Position numbers and translations under genes: made by a program. A stretch of DNA of 64,000 nt from Cytobacillus gottheilii (GTDB lineage: Bacteria; Bacillota; Bacilli; Bacillales; Cytobacillaceae). The notes under the pieces were generated by a model. The model made no database searches. It saw nothing but the letters and a program-made list of their open reading frames with translations, and had not been told where the DNA came from. Each line of letters starts with the position of its first letter. Position 1 is the first letter of the stretch. The stretch is from the NCBI RefSeq assembly GCF_900166665.1, contig NZ_LT800494.1, positions 4,094,544 through 4,158,543 on the forward strand, written 5' to 3'. This document shows, piece after piece, positions 1 through 9,054 of the stretch.

Positions 1-114
1 TACCGCCATTTTTGGTCCCTATACATAGCAGTGCTTTTTTTGTTTGGTTATAGGAAGGTGGTGGGTTGTTCTCATAACCGTTTTAACAGCAGCATTTTAG
101 CAAGGGAAAAAATA

Positions 115-399
115 AAAGTGCCCGTCAGGTGAGAAATCTAGTGCGGACGGGAAGTAAAGTTAGAAGGAAGTGCCCGCCAAGAGTAAAACCAAGAGCTGAC
201 GGGAAGTAAAGTAGCAGGAAAGTGCGTGTTAGATGGAAAACCAAGAGTTGAAGGGAACTAAAGAGCAAGGAAAGTGCCCGTCAGTCGGAAAACCAAGAGC
301 TGTCGGGAACTAAAGTACGCTTAAAGTGCCCGTCAGCTGAAAAATCAAGAGCTAGCGGGAACTAAAGAGCTATCAAAGTGCCCGTCAGAAGAAAAATCA
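115..399 (+). repeat. Tandem array of six 52-bp units (left array)
   Basis: The motif GTGCCCGTCAG or a close variant recurs at 118, 170, 222, 274, 326 and 378, exactly 52 bp apart. Most units also carry a second arm (AGCTGACGGG and variants) about 15 bp after the first, so each unit could fold as CCCGTCAGCT...AGCTGACGGG, followed by GAACTAAAG or GAAGTAAAG. The array stops at the left end of the IS256-like element. I see no gene in positions 1-400. Confidence 0.9.
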
Positions 400-400
400 G

Positions 401-424
401 ATTAAGTCCATATAATTGTGTAAA
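401..424 (+). repeat. Left terminal inverted repeat of the IS256-like element
   Basis: It begins ATTAAGTCCATATAATTGTG and matches the reverse complement of 1754-1777 at 20/24 positions. The exact outer boundary is uncertain by a base or two. Confidence 0.8.
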
Positions 425-496
425 AAGAAAGAGTCATTTTATTCCTATTTGTCCACAATGTTAACGACCAAGAAAACATTGGAAAGAGGGATAAAA

Positions 497-1678
497 ATGA
501 CTCAGTTACAGTTTAACCTAGATATGGACGTTTTAAAAGAATCGATTATGAATTCTAATCTTGAGCTTATTGTGAAATCTACCTTAGTATTAGTCTTGAA
601 CGAATACATGGAAAAAGAACGAGATGACTATTTAAATGCAGCTGCCTATGAACGTTCTTTAGACCGTCGTGATTATCGAAATGGATATTATGAACGTGAA
701 CTCATCATGAGTATCGGAAAGTTAAGAATAAAAGTTCCCCGAACAAGAGGAGGTGAATTTTCGCCTTCTATCTTTGAGAAATTTTCGCGTGTTGATCAGA
801 CACTTATATTATCTATGTTAGAAATGGTCATCAATGGAGTTTCCACTAGAAAAGTAAAGAATATCGTAAAACAATTATGTGGCCAGAGTGTATCAAAATC
901 TTTTGTTTCCTCCCTAACAGAGAAACTGGATCCTGTAGTAAAAGCCTGGGCTAATCGCCCACTTAATGTCGAATATTATCCGTATCTCTACGCTGATGCC
1001 ACCTATATAAAAGTTCGAGAGAATAACAAGGTCATTTCAAAAGCAGCTTATTTGATTACTGGTATGGGTGAGGACAAAAAGCGTAAAGTACTTGGCTTTA
1101 AAATAGATCACGTCGAGAGCTTTCAAGCATGGCAAGAGTTCTTTCAAGATTTAAAATCTCGAGGGTTACAATCACCAAAATTAGTGATTTCAGATGCACA
1201 TGCTGGATTAAAGAAAGCAATAGAAAGAGTATTTATAGGTACGGCATGGCAAAGGTGCACTGTTCATTTCAAACGAAATATTGTTAACGCACTTCCAAAA
1301 ACAGGATCACGACAAATCATTTCTGATCTGAGAAGAATATACCAAGTAGTATCAGTTGAAGAGTCAAGAAAATATAGGGACAAATTTATTGAACTATATG
1401 CAGAAAATAAGAAAGTAAGAAAGGCAATCGAAATTCTCGAAGAAGGTTACGAAGACACGATCCAATTTCTAAATGAACCAGAAAAGTATCAAATACACAT
1501 TTTAAGCAATAACTCATTGGAAAGGCTCAACCAAGAAATTAGAAAACGAGTGAGTGTGATCCGTATCTTTCCTAATAATCAGTCTGCATTTCGATTAATT
1601 GGTGCATTGTTAATGGAGAATGAAAATTTAGAATTAAATAAGAAAGTATACCTTACCGCGGAGCGAAATTTTGCTTAG
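497..1678 (+). CDS. IS256-family transposase (DDE)
   Basis: A 393-residue transposase catalysing cut/copy-out transposition of the surrounding IS. The RNase H-like catalytic triad is visible as D167 (YLYADATYIKV), D233 (LVISDAHAG) and E342 (NNSLERLNQEI), with the typical Cx2H motif (QRCTVHFKRN) between the second D and the E. Length matches the usual 390-400 residues of the family (transposase_mut). The ATG at 497 is preferred over an in-frame start at 416 because it follows GAAAGAGGGATAAAA, a good ribosome binding site, and because 416 lies inside the terminal repeat. No frameshift or stop is present, so the enzyme looks functional. Confidence 0.95.
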   Translation: MTQLQFNLDMDVLKESIMNSNLELIVKSTLVLVLNEYMEKERDDYLNAAAYERSLDRRDYRNGYYERELIMSIGKLRIKVPRTRGGEFSPSIFEKFSRVDQTLILSMLEMVINGVSTRKVKNIVKQLCGQSVSKSFVSSLTEKLDPVVKAWANRPLNVEYYPYLYADATYIKVRENNKVISKAAYLITGMGEDKKRKVLGFKIDHVESFQAWQEFFQDLKSRGLQSPKLVISDAHAGLKKAIERVFIGTAWQRCTVHFKRNIVNALPKTGSRQIISDLRRIYQVVSVEESRKYRDKFIELYAENKKVRKAIEILEEGYEDTIQFLNEPEKYQIHILSNNSLERLNQEIRKRVSVIRIFPNNQSAFRLIGALLMENENLELNKKVYLTAERNFA

Positions 1679-1753
1679 GAGAAGGGGGTACCCCCTTCTC
1701 CTAAGCAAAATCAACTAACAGCTATTAATAGGTGGTAACATTGTGAAAAGGAA

Positions 1754-1777
1754 TTTACACAATAATAAGGACTTGAC
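1754..1777 (-). repeat. Right terminal inverted repeat of the IS256-like element
   Basis: The reverse complement reads GTCAAGTCCTTATTATTGTG and onward, pairing with 401-424. Just inside it, at 1678-1704, the end of the transposase gene and the following bases form a perfect GC-rich hairpin (GAAGGGGGTACCCCCTTC), a probable transposase terminator. Confidence 0.8.
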
Positions 1778-2035
1778 TTTTTTTCACAGCTGGCGGGCTC
1801 TTTCTACCGACTTTTGTGCCCCCCCACCTTCTTTTTTCACAGCTGGCGGGCTCTTATTTACGCTCTTTGTGCCCCTCGGCTTCTTTTTTCACAGCTGACG
1901 GGCTCTTTCTACCGACCTTTGTGCCTGCAAGCTTCTTTTTTCATAGCTGACGGGCACGTTCAACACCTCTTTATGCCCCCCACCTTCTTTCTTCACAGTT
2001 TGCCGGCACTTCCTCTCGCTCTTAAAACAGCTAAA
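1778..2035 (-). repeat. Tandem array of five ~52-bp units (right array, opposite orientation)
   Basis: CACAGCTGGCGGG or variants start at 1785, 1838, 1890, 1942 and 1994 (spacing 53, 52, 52, 52). Read on the minus strand the units contain CCCGTCAGCTGTGAAAAAAG, which shares the CCCGTCAGCTG...AAAAA core and the same period with the left array. The two arrays are therefore inverted copies of one repeat family flanking the IS. Open frames here arise from the repeat and are not genes. Confidence 0.88.
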
Positions 2036-2067
2036 CCAGCAGCACGTTATCCTTTCCTCCTTAAAAA

Positions 2068-2107
2068 GCAAAAACCCGAACTCTTTTAACCATAGTTCGG
2101 GTTTTTG
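2068..2107 (-). terminator. Intrinsic terminator after namZ
   Basis: AAAACCCGAACT and AGTTCGGGTTTT form a 12-bp stem with A and T runs on both sides, so it can act in both directions. It ends the amiE-nagZ-namZ transcript. Confidence 0.85.
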
Positions 2108-2137
2108 TTGAAATGAAATCTATTTGTCTAAGGAAGC

Positions 2138-3391
2138 CTATTTATATAGTAAAAACTGCTTTCTAACTTTCAAGAATGATCGTAATTCATCTTCCCATTT
2201 GTTTTTCATTTCATCCACTGTTTTCCCTGATTCAATGTCCTCCCGAATCCAGCCATTCCCCATCAGCTGGTCGAAGAATGAGATCCCGCTGCTGTTTTCG
2301 GCTCTGAATTCAAATTGATCCGGATATAAGTCATGAATTGTTTTAACAATATGCAAGCCTGCTTCAACTGGTTTAAAGTCATCGCTGTCGGTAATATGGA
2401 TTTGGACTCCATGGGAAAGGGTTCCTGCATGCTTAGAGAATGTTGGTGTGAACGAGGCTGCTCGGAATGTCACGCCAGGCAGCTTCTTTCCATTTAAGCT
2501 TTTAGCAAGCTCATCTCCATTGATAAAAGGAGCGCCAATTAGTTCGAAAGGTTTCGTAGTGCCGCGCCCTTCAGATATATTGGTTCCCTCAATTAAAGCA
2601 CCGCCAGGATAAGCTAAAGCTGTATCTAGTGTTGGCATATTCGGAGACGGCATCACAAATTCCAGTGGTGTGTCCGAATAATACATGCTCCGCTTCCAGC
2701 CTTTCATTTCGACCACATGCAAATCTGCACCAATTTCAAATTCTTCGTTAAAAAGCTTTGCCAGCTCCCCAACTGTCATCCCATGGCGAAGCGGAATAGC
2801 ATAATTGCCGATAAAGGAAGAATATTTCATATCAAGAACGGGTCCCTCTACCTTTAAGCCTCCCAGCGGATTTGGGCGATCCAGTACAACAAAAGGAATA
2901 CCCTTTTCCTTTGCTGCTTCCATCGCATAAGCCATTGTGTATATATACGTGTAAAAGCGTGTCCCCACATCCTGTATGTCAAATAGAAGCACATCTATTC
3001 CTTCAAGCATTTCAGGTGTAGGTTTTCTTGTCGCGCCATATAAACTGTAAACAGGCAACCCGGTTTTTTCATCAATATAATATTCAACATATTCTCCTGC
3101 CTGTGCACTTCCTCTTACTCCATGCTCAGGTCCATATAATGCAACAAGATCTGTTTCTGGATCCTCGTGCAATACATCAACAATGCTGTTTAATGATTGA
3201 TCAACACCTGTTGGATTCGTAATTAAGCCGACTTTTTTGCCTTTAATTAAATCCTTTTCCTTATCTAATAAAACCTCAACGCCTAATTGAAAGCTTTTCC
3301 CCTTCTTTTTCTTGTCATTCTTCGCTGAAACGCCTGCTAAACCGGAAAGCACTAATGTAATGGTTATTAAGAAAATGATCCATTTCTTCAT
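2138..3391 (-). CDS. namZ: Exo-beta-N-acetylmuramidase NamZ (DUF1343, GH171)
   Basis: Secreted enzyme expected to remove MurNAc from the non-reducing ends of peptidoglycan fragments (B. subtilis NamZ, formerly YbbC). The protein has 417 residues, with an N-terminal signal peptide (KK, then a hydrophobic stretch, cleavage near AGVSA-KN) and the full DUF1343 domain: early GLITNPTGVD, YGPEHGVRGSAQAGE, DIQDVGTRFYTY, LDRPNPLGG, MPSPNMPTL and EGTNISEGRGTT. The B. subtilis enzyme is almost the same length. The ATG follows GGGGAGATGCTTGA. It is the last gene of the amiE-nagZ-namZ set, 69 bp after nagZ, and probably acts on the products of NagZ and AmiE outside the cell. Confidence 0.92.
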   Translation of the reverse strand: MKKWIIFLITITLVLSGLAGVSAKNDKKKKGKSFQLGVEVLLDKEKDLIKGKKVGLITNPTGVDQSLNSIVDVLHEDPETDLVALYGPEHGVRGSAQAGEYVEYYIDEKTGLPVYSLYGATRKPTPEMLEGIDVLLFDIQDVGTRFYTYIYTMAYAMEAAKEKGIPFVVLDRPNPLGGLKVEGPVLDMKYSSFIGNYAIPLRHGMTVGELAKLFNEEFEIGADLHVVEMKGWKRSMYYSDTPLEFVMPSPNMPTLDTALAYPGGALIEGTNISEGRGTTKPFELIGAPFINGDELAKSLNGKKLPGVTFRAASFTPTFSKHAGTLSHGVQIHITDSDDFKPVEAGLHIVKTIHDLYPDQFEFRAENSSGISFFDQLMGNGWIREDIESGKTVDEMKNKWEDELRSFLKVRKQFLLYK

Positions 3392-3460
3392 TCAAGCATC
3401 TCCCCTCAATTGATTCCCAGAAACAGCAGACCCCTTACGAACCCGCTGTTCCTAAAAACT

Positions 3461-5548
3461 TTAATAATTTAAGCCATAGCCAAATTCATATAATGTATTT
3501 CCATCACGATCAGGAATCGTTACAGGCAATTGACCGCTTGGATTGATTTCCCCGAAAATAGCTGCTGCAGAACCGTGGAAGCTGGCCGTTCTAAATCCGT
3601 ATTGCGCGATATAAGCATCCACTTCATTGAAGGACATGATGTCATATGGATTGCGAATTCCAACTGCAATAACAGGCGCCTCTGTCTGGGCTGAAATATC
3701 ACGGATCATTTTCATTTGTGGATGGTCGTAAGCGCGGCCCGCTACATTGGATGTATGTGAACCGACAATGACAGCATCGGCTGCTGCAATCGTTTCTTTC
3801 TGTTCATCTGTAAGAACAAAGTTTGATGATACTGTAATAACCTCTGTATTCTGATGATGCTTCTTAATTGCATCACCAAGCACTCCAATATAGCTGCTGC
3901 CTACAACCGCAATTTTTTGATTTTCATCAGCGTGAAGCGGGAGAACGCCGTTATCATTTTTAACCAATGTAATAGACTGCTGTGCCGCTTCCTTCTCAAT
4001 TTGTTTATGTTCTTCGGAGCCGACCACTTGCATGGCATTTGCAATCTTCTCTTCAATGGACTGCGGCTCTTCCTGCTTGATTACACCCCGGTCAAGCTTT
4101 AACTTTAAAATTCGCTGTACAGATGCTTCAATGCGATTTTCAGAAATTTCACCTGTTTTCACTGCCTCTACAAGTCCTTCGGCAACCTCCTGCAAGCCAA
4201 CCGGCATAAGAACAATATCTGTTCCCGCTTTAACCGCTCTGATTGCCGCATCCACAGGTCCAAAATGATCGGCGATGGCTTTCATATTCATGGCATCGGT
4301 GGTAATAACCCCTTCATATCCCATCTCATCTCGCATCAGTTCAGTCAGCACTTTATGAGATAATGTTGCCGGAAGTGAGATTTCTTCTCCAGTTTTTTGT
4401 GAAATCACTTTTGTATTGTCAATGTTCGGGAATGTGACATGTGCCGTCATAATTGCATCAATTTCTGCCTCCATTGCTTTTTGGAATGGATACAGTTCTA
4501 CTTCTTTTAATCTTTCTAGGTCATGCGGAACCTCAGGCAGACCTAAGTGTGAATCGACTGCCGTATCTCCATGTCCTGGAAAGTGCTTGGCCGTTGCTGC
4601 CACACCTGATGCCTGCATGCCTTTTGTATATGCAACACCCATTTCTGCAACAAGCTCCGGATCTTCTCCAAACGAACGAACGCCAATTACCGGGTTATCA
4701 GGATTATTGTTTACATCTAATACTGGTGCAAAATTCATATTAAAACCAAGGGCGTTCAATTCCTCACCGATTGCATGCCCAACTTTTTCGGCCACTCCAG
4801 CAGAGCGTGTCGCTCCTAATGCCATATTGCCTGGCATGTCGGTGCCTGATTGAAGACGGGTGACGATACCGCCCTCCTGATCAATCGTCATCAGAAGTCC
4901 ATATTTTTCAGAAGCTTCTTCATAGGAGGAGACCAGTCTGGCTGTTTGCTCTGTTGTCACAACATTTTCTCTGAAAAGGATAACCCCTCCCAGATGATAA
5001 TCTTTAACGAGCTGTTCGATTTCTGGAAGCATTTCAGTCACATTTTCTCCATCCCATGTTCTAAAATCTGGCATAAGCATTTGCCCAACCTTTTCTTCGA
5101 TGGTCATTGAGTTAATAGACTTAGAAATCAGATCATATTGCTTACCTTTTTCCTTCTTAAAAAATGGTTCTTTTGATTTTTCATTTCCTTTATACTGAAC
5201 GGCAATCCGATCACTTTCCTTGCCAGCTGATACTGTAATAAATGTTTTTCCTTTTTTTCCTGTGAGTGTCATTTCGCCTTTGTCATTAACAGTTGCAACA
5301 TTTTTATTAGAAGACTTCCATTTTAATGTTTCGTTATTGACTGTTTTGAATTGCCCATCATTATAAACATTCAGTACAGTCAGTTTATAACCGTCAGCCG
5401 GCTGCCGATCGATATCAGGCACATTTTCCAATAGAACGAAATCTTTCGTTTTGCTCTTTGCTGCCTGTACTCCAGCTGGCAGTGCCATAGAAGCAAGGAG
5501 CAATATTGTCAGGATACCTACAAGTCCATTCTTTAAGAAGTTTTTCAT
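3461..5548 (-). CDS. nagZ: Beta-N-acetylglucosaminidase NagZ (GH3) with N-terminal Ig-like domain
   Basis: Extracellular GH3 hexosaminidase that removes GlcNAc from muropeptides. The 695-residue precursor has a signal peptide (about 1-29), a bacterial Ig-like BIG2-type segment (about 35-120, with WKSSNKNVATVNDKGEMT), the GH3 TIM barrel (about 140-490) and a C-terminal alpha/beta domain. The NagZ Asp-His catalytic motif KHFPGHGDT is at 321-329 and the nucleophile is D418 in GVITTDAMNMKA. B. subtilis NagZ is about 640 residues, so the Ig-like domain appears to be extra. The start has an AGAGGAGG ribosome binding site. It lies 18 bp after amiE, so the two are probably co-transcribed. Confidence 0.93.
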   Translation of the reverse strand: MKNFLKNGLVGILTILLLASMALPAGVQAAKSKTKDFVLLENVPDIDRQPADGYKLTVLNVYNDGQFKTVNNETLKWKSSNKNVATVNDKGEMTLTGKKGKTFITVSAGKESDRIAVQYKGNEKSKEPFFKKEKGKQYDLISKSINSMTIEEKVGQMLMPDFRTWDGENVTEMLPEIEQLVKDYHLGGVILFRENVVTTEQTARLVSSYEEASEKYGLLMTIDQEGGIVTRLQSGTDMPGNMALGATRSAGVAEKVGHAIGEELNALGFNMNFAPVLDVNNNPDNPVIGVRSFGEDPELVAEMGVAYTKGMQASGVAATAKHFPGHGDTAVDSHLGLPEVPHDLERLKEVELYPFQKAMEAEIDAIMTAHVTFPNIDNTKVISQKTGEEISLPATLSHKVLTELMRDEMGYEGVITTDAMNMKAIADHFGPVDAAIRAVKAGTDIVLMPVGLQEVAEGLVEAVKTGEISENRIEASVQRILKLKLDRGVIKQEEPQSIEEKIANAMQVVGSEEHKQIEKEAAQQSITLVKNDNGVLPLHADENQKIAVVGSSYIGVLGDAIKKHHQNTEVITVSSNFVLTDEQKETIAAADAVIVGSHTSNVAGRAYDHPQMKMIRDISAQTEAPVIAVGIRNPYDIMSFNEVDAYIAQYGFRTASFHGSAAAIFGEINPSGQLPVTIPDRDGNTLYEFGYGLNY

Positions 5549-5566
5549 GAAGAGAGCCTCCTCTGT

Positions 5567-7276
5567 TTAATATCTTCTTTTTTCCCAGCCATCGGTTGAT
5601 AATTTCAACTTGATATCTTTTCCGTTCGACTGCTTTAGTACTGCATCGTGAATATACCAGCCCCGCCCATTTACGGTCGCATCTGTTTCATACCGGAAGC
5701 GGATGTAGTTGCTTCCACTCGGGATGAAGACTTTGCTCTTCTTCCAATCAATACTTGTTCCTGTGTATGGGGCACCAATAGATGTCCAATTCTCTCCATC
5801 TGTTGAAACCTCAATGTAGCCATAATCGCTCTCATTTTCAATTCTGTACCAAGTATCAAAGGTTAATACTGCAGCTTTTTCCGCCTCAACTTCAGCAGTC
5901 AAGGTACGATCAAGCTCATCCCCATACCCAGAAAACCACGCTTTCTTTTTAGAAGGCATTGCCACAGGAATGGCGTCTGCTGTTAATCTGGCAACCTGTC
6001 TTCTGGCAGGGTTTGTTGAAACCGTCTCGCGGGATGGATGAACCCGATTTGTCAGCAGAATGCTAATGGTAGCGTTATTTTTGTTCACCACAATTGAAGT
6101 TCCTGTATATCCTGTATGACCTAAAGTACTGCCTTCCGATAAAGCATCCATATACCAGCCTTGCCCCAGCTCCCAGCCGAGACCATGATCATCTCCAGGA
6201 AAAGCTTCATTCTGGTTTTCCTCCAGCAGCTTCACGGTGTCAGCCTTCAAGATCTGCTTGCCAGCATAACGGCCGTCATTTATAAACATATGAGCCAGTT
6301 TGCCTAAATCCTCTGCTGTTGAAAATACACCCGCATGACCAGCTACTCCTTCAAGTGACCAGGCATTTTCATCATGCACCTCACCCCAGACAAGACCTCT
6401 GCCAATTGAGGATTGATCTTCAGTGGCAGCAATCCTGTGCTTCAGTGATTCAGGCGGGTTGTACATGGTATCTTTCATTCCTAATGGTTCGGTTATATGC
6501 TTTTTAACAAACACATCAAGGCGATCACCTGAAAGCCGCTCCACTAACGCACCAAGTGTAATCATATTTAAATCACTATACGTATACTGAGTGCCAGGTT
6601 CAGCCTCTAATTCATGCGTAAATACAAGCTGTAATCTTTCATCACGGCTATTCGCTTGTGAATACAGCGGAATTCCAGGTTCAAATCCAGACGTATGCGT
6701 CATAAGCTGTCTGATTGTAACTGCTTCTTTTCCGTTCTGCTCAAACTCGGGAATATAGAGTGCAACAGGATCGTCTAATTGAAATTGCCCTTCCTCATAC
6801 AATTTCATTGCGGCTACCGTTGTAAAAATCTTGCTGATGGAAGCGACGTCAAAAATCGTATCCTTTTTCATTGGTATAGGATTGTCTGCTTCTGTGAACT
6901 CTCCATCTGTGTACTGATAGGCATTTCCATAAGCCTCATGCTTAACAATATGACCTCTCCTTGCCACTAAAGCGACAGCTCCAGGCATTGTTCCTTCTTC
7001 AATCAGCGCTTCGATTGCCGGATCCATTTCCTTTAGGGGCTGTTTCATCATTCCAGCACTGCGCGGTGAACCCTTATGCAAAACAGGCGAAATGGATCCC
7101 GGACGATCCCAGGAAAATAGAGGATGCATCCTTTGACTAGTTTTTTTCTTTTTTTCCATCGATTCCATCCTTGGAGGTTCATTTAATGGTTGCTGAGCCA
7201 TTACGGGATCTGCTCCTGACATTAAAACGGATGTAGTGAATAAAATTGCGGCAACAGTCATTGCTTTTCTTTTCAT
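5567..7276 (-). CDS. amiE: Serine amidase/beta-lactamase-family protein (AmiE-like) with extra C-terminal domain
   Basis: A class C beta-lactamase-fold serine hydrolase, likely the N-acetylmuramoyl-L-alanine amidase of the muropeptide recycling set (B. subtilis YbbE/AmiE). It has a signal peptide, the S-x-x-K motif SISK (residues about 146-149), Y-S-D-L-N as the second motif, and LGHTGYTGTS as the third (H/KTG-like). After about residue 430 there is a beta-rich extension of roughly 130 residues (ENESDYGYIEVSTDGENW, NYIRFRYETD, GWYIHDAV) resembling MAM or InhA C-terminal modules. The B. subtilis protein (about 440 residues) lacks it. ATG at 7276, behind GGAGGTGTGCC, is preferred to a GTG two codons earlier. 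Confidence 0.85.
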   Translation of the reverse strand: MKRKAMTVAAILFTTSVLMSGADPVMAQQPLNEPPRMESMEKKKKTSQRMHPLFSWDRPGSISPVLHKGSPRSAGMMKQPLKEMDPAIEALIEEGTMPGAVALVARRGHIVKHEAYGNAYQYTDGEFTEADNPIPMKKDTIFDVASISKIFTTVAAMKLYEEGQFQLDDPVALYIPEFEQNGKEAVTIRQLMTHTSGFEPGIPLYSQANSRDERLQLVFTHELEAEPGTQYTYSDLNMITLGALVERLSGDRLDVFVKKHITEPLGMKDTMYNPPESLKHRIAATEDQSSIGRGLVWGEVHDENAWSLEGVAGHAGVFSTAEDLGKLAHMFINDGRYAGKQILKADTVKLLEENQNEAFPGDDHGLGWELGQGWYMDALSEGSTLGHTGYTGTSIVVNKNNATISILLTNRVHPSRETVSTNPARRQVARLTADAIPVAMPSKKKAWFSGYGDELDRTLTAEVEAEKAAVLTFDTWYRIENESDYGYIEVSTDGENWTSIGAPYTGTSIDWKKSKVFIPSGSNYIRFRYETDATVNGRGWYIHDAVLKQSNGKDIKLKLSTDGWEKRRY

Positions 7277-7481
7277 TGGCACACCTCCATTTATTTATGA
7301 CAGCACTTACAATTGTGCTTCCCTTTTAGGGTATCGAAATAATAGTATAGTTGTCTATACCAAAATAGTCTTAAAATTCAGATGGTTCTAATTATCTAGG
7401 AAGTGATTTAATCTTCTAAAAATCATTAACGTATTTATACTTTCCATATTATTTTCTAAGCATACTGCCTCCCGAAAGGAT

Positions 7482-7522
7482 AAAAAAAGAACCTGTCTTT
7501 CATTAAGAAAGATCAGGTTCAA
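7482..7522 (-). terminator. Intrinsic terminator after the AbgT-family gene
   Basis: On the minus strand GAACCTGATCTTTC pairs with GAAAGACAGGTTC (one bulge), followed by TTTTTTT. It separates the AbgT gene from amiE, so the two are probably different transcription units even though they are adjacent and co-directional. Confidence 0.85.
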
Positions 7523-7527
7523 ATTTT

Positions 7528-9054
7528 TTATGGATAAGTAATCGGTGAATCTGTTCCAATCGGAAGACCTGTCACCATCCAAATTAATAGCATCGCTACC
7601 CATGCAATTGTAAAGGCAATGGAGTATGGAAGCATAGTAGAAATCAATGTACCAATACCAACTTTTTTATCGTACTTCTGCGCAAACGCAATGACGATCG
7701 CAAAATAAGGCATTAATGGTGAAATAACATTCGTTGTTGAATCAGCAATACGATAAACAAGCTGAGTAAATTCAGGGGAGTAACCTGACAGCATCATCAT
7801 TGGAATAAATACCGGCGCCATAATTGCCCATTTGGCAGAAGCACTTCCGATAAATAAGTTGATGAAGCCTGAGATTACAATAAACGTCAAGATAAGCGGA
7901 ATGCCTTTAAAGCCTGTTGCGTCAATTAAGTCCGCACCTTTAACGGCTAGTACGGTTCCTAGATTTGACTCTGTAAAATACGCTACGAATTGTGATGCAA
8001 CAAATGCTAATACAATGTACGAGCCCATCGTTGCCATTGTATCTGACAGCTGACTCGCGACATCTTTATCATTTTTGATCGATTTAGTAATTCGTCCGTA
8101 CACCAAACCAGGAATGAAAAACATGATAAGGATTACAGGCACAAGCACCCCTAAAAATGGAGTATCAACAAAACTTTCTTGTCCAGCACGTAATGGTCCC
8201 CAAGATGGGATAACCAATAGCGCAATAGCAATACCCGTTACAATTAAAGATAATAATGCTCCCCATAAACCTTTTTTCTCTTCTGGTTTTAGATAGGAAA
8301 CATCTTCAGTGACATTTCCTTTATATGTGCCCAGACGAGGCTCAACAATCTTATCAGTAATAATTGTACCAACTATGGTAATAAGGAAAACAGAGGCAAT
8401 CATGAAATAGTAGTTCATTGCATAATTCATGCCTGCTGCATACTCCGGATCAATGATCGCTGCAGAATCCATTGTTAAACCGCCTAATAGCGGGTCCAAA
8501 GAAGTCAACAGTAAATTGGCACTGAATCCGCCGGAAACCCCTGCGAATGCTGCAGCAAGTCCTGCCAATGGATGTCGTCCAAGACCTGCAAATAATACCG
8601 CTCCAAGAGGAGTTAGAACAACATAACCAGCATCAGCAGCCATACTTGACATAACACCGCCAAATACTAAAGCAGCTGTCATAAGTACGCGCGGTACAGA
8701 TGTTACAAGGCCGCGAAGAGCAGCACTGATTAATCCAGAACGTTCTGCAATTCCAATCCCGAGCATAGTCACAAGAACTGTGCCTAATGGAGTAAATCCA
8801 GTGAAGTTAGAGACTGCGCTTTCAAAAAGGTATAAGATCCCTTCTGAATTTAATAGGTTTTTGACTTCTATCATTTCTCCTGCATTCAGCGGGTCTTCTA
8901 CTTTAAGGCCAGCAGAAGCAAAGATAGCAGACAAAACAACTACTGCTAAGGCAAAAAAGAAAAACAATGTAACCGGGTCTGGCAGCTTGTTGCCGACACG
9001 CTCAATTACATTTAAAAAACGCATAACGAAACCGTTCTTTTGAGCTTTTTCCAA
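7528..9054 (-). CDS. AbgT-family transporter
   Basis: A 508-residue polytopic carrier of the AbgT family. Family members either import p-aminobenzoyl-glutamate or export sulfonamide-type compounds, driven by ion gradients. Hallmarks are the N-terminal FLNVIERVGNKLPDPVTLFFFFA, SGFSANLLLTSLDPLLGGL (hairpin region), GSASAKWAIMAPVFIPMMM and DSTTNVISPLMPYF. Ten or more hydrophobic segments cover the protein. The start is TTG preceded at 11 bp by GAAGGG. Its substrate cannot be told from sequence. Its place upstream of muropeptide hydrolases, where B. subtilis has the MurNAc PTS gene murP, is suggestive but unproven. Confidence 0.9.
   Translation of the reverse strand: MEKAQKNGFVMRFLNVIERVGNKLPDPVTLFFFFALAVVVLSAIFASAGLKVEDPLNAGEMIEVKNLLNSEGILYLFESAVSNFTGFTPLGTVLVTMLGIGIAERSGLISAALRGLVTSVPRVLMTAALVFGGVMSSMAADAGYVVLTPLGAVLFAGLGRHPLAGLAAAFAGVSGGFSANLLLTSLDPLLGGLTMDSAAIIDPEYAAGMNYAMNYYFMIASVFLITIVGTIITDKIVEPRLGTYKGNVTEDVSYLKPEEKKGLWGALLSLIVTGIAIALLVIPSWGPLRAGQESFVDTPFLGVLVPVILIMFFIPGLVYGRITKSIKNDKDVASQLSDTMATMGSYIVLAFVASQFVAYFTESNLGTVLAVKGADLIDATGFKGIPLILTFIVISGFINLFIGSASAKWAIMAPVFIPMMMLSGYSPEFTQLVYRIADSTTNVISPLMPYFAIVIAFAQKYDKKVGIGTLISTMLPYSIAFTIAWVAMLLIWMVTGLPIGTDSPITYP

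Larger units (their letters stand above)
401..1777 (+). mobile_element. IS256-family insertion sequence, apparently complete
   Basis: A single transposase gene is enclosed by imperfect terminal inverted repeats, 401-424 and the reverse complement of 1754-1777, identical at 20 of 24 positions (shared core AAGTCC...ATTGTGTAAA). This resembles the ends of IS256. No 8-9 bp target duplication is visible, because the flanks belong to oppositely oriented repeat arrays. This suggests rearrangement after insertion or an older insertion. Confidence 0.88.

Noticed and set aside
115..399. Regular 52-bp repeats as a CRISPR array
   Set aside because: The segments between the conserved cores are themselves similar from unit to unit, the cores vary, and no cas gene is present; it is a tandem repeat.
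401..1777. Target-site duplication of the IS256-like element
   Set aside because: The 8-9 bp on the two sides do not match, so none is reported.
1814..2089. Open frame of about 90 codons in the right repeat array
   Set aside because: It is the translation of the 52-bp repeats (recurring FFFHSWRAL-like pattern) without a ribosome binding site.
4416..4853. 145-codon open frame opposite nagZ
   Set aside because: Antisense to the GH3 catalytic region, with no start signal; the nagZ frame explains the DNA.
7388..7603. Open frame of 71 codons on the minus strand
   Set aside because: It runs through the AbgT terminator hairpin and overlaps the AbgT gene end in another phase.
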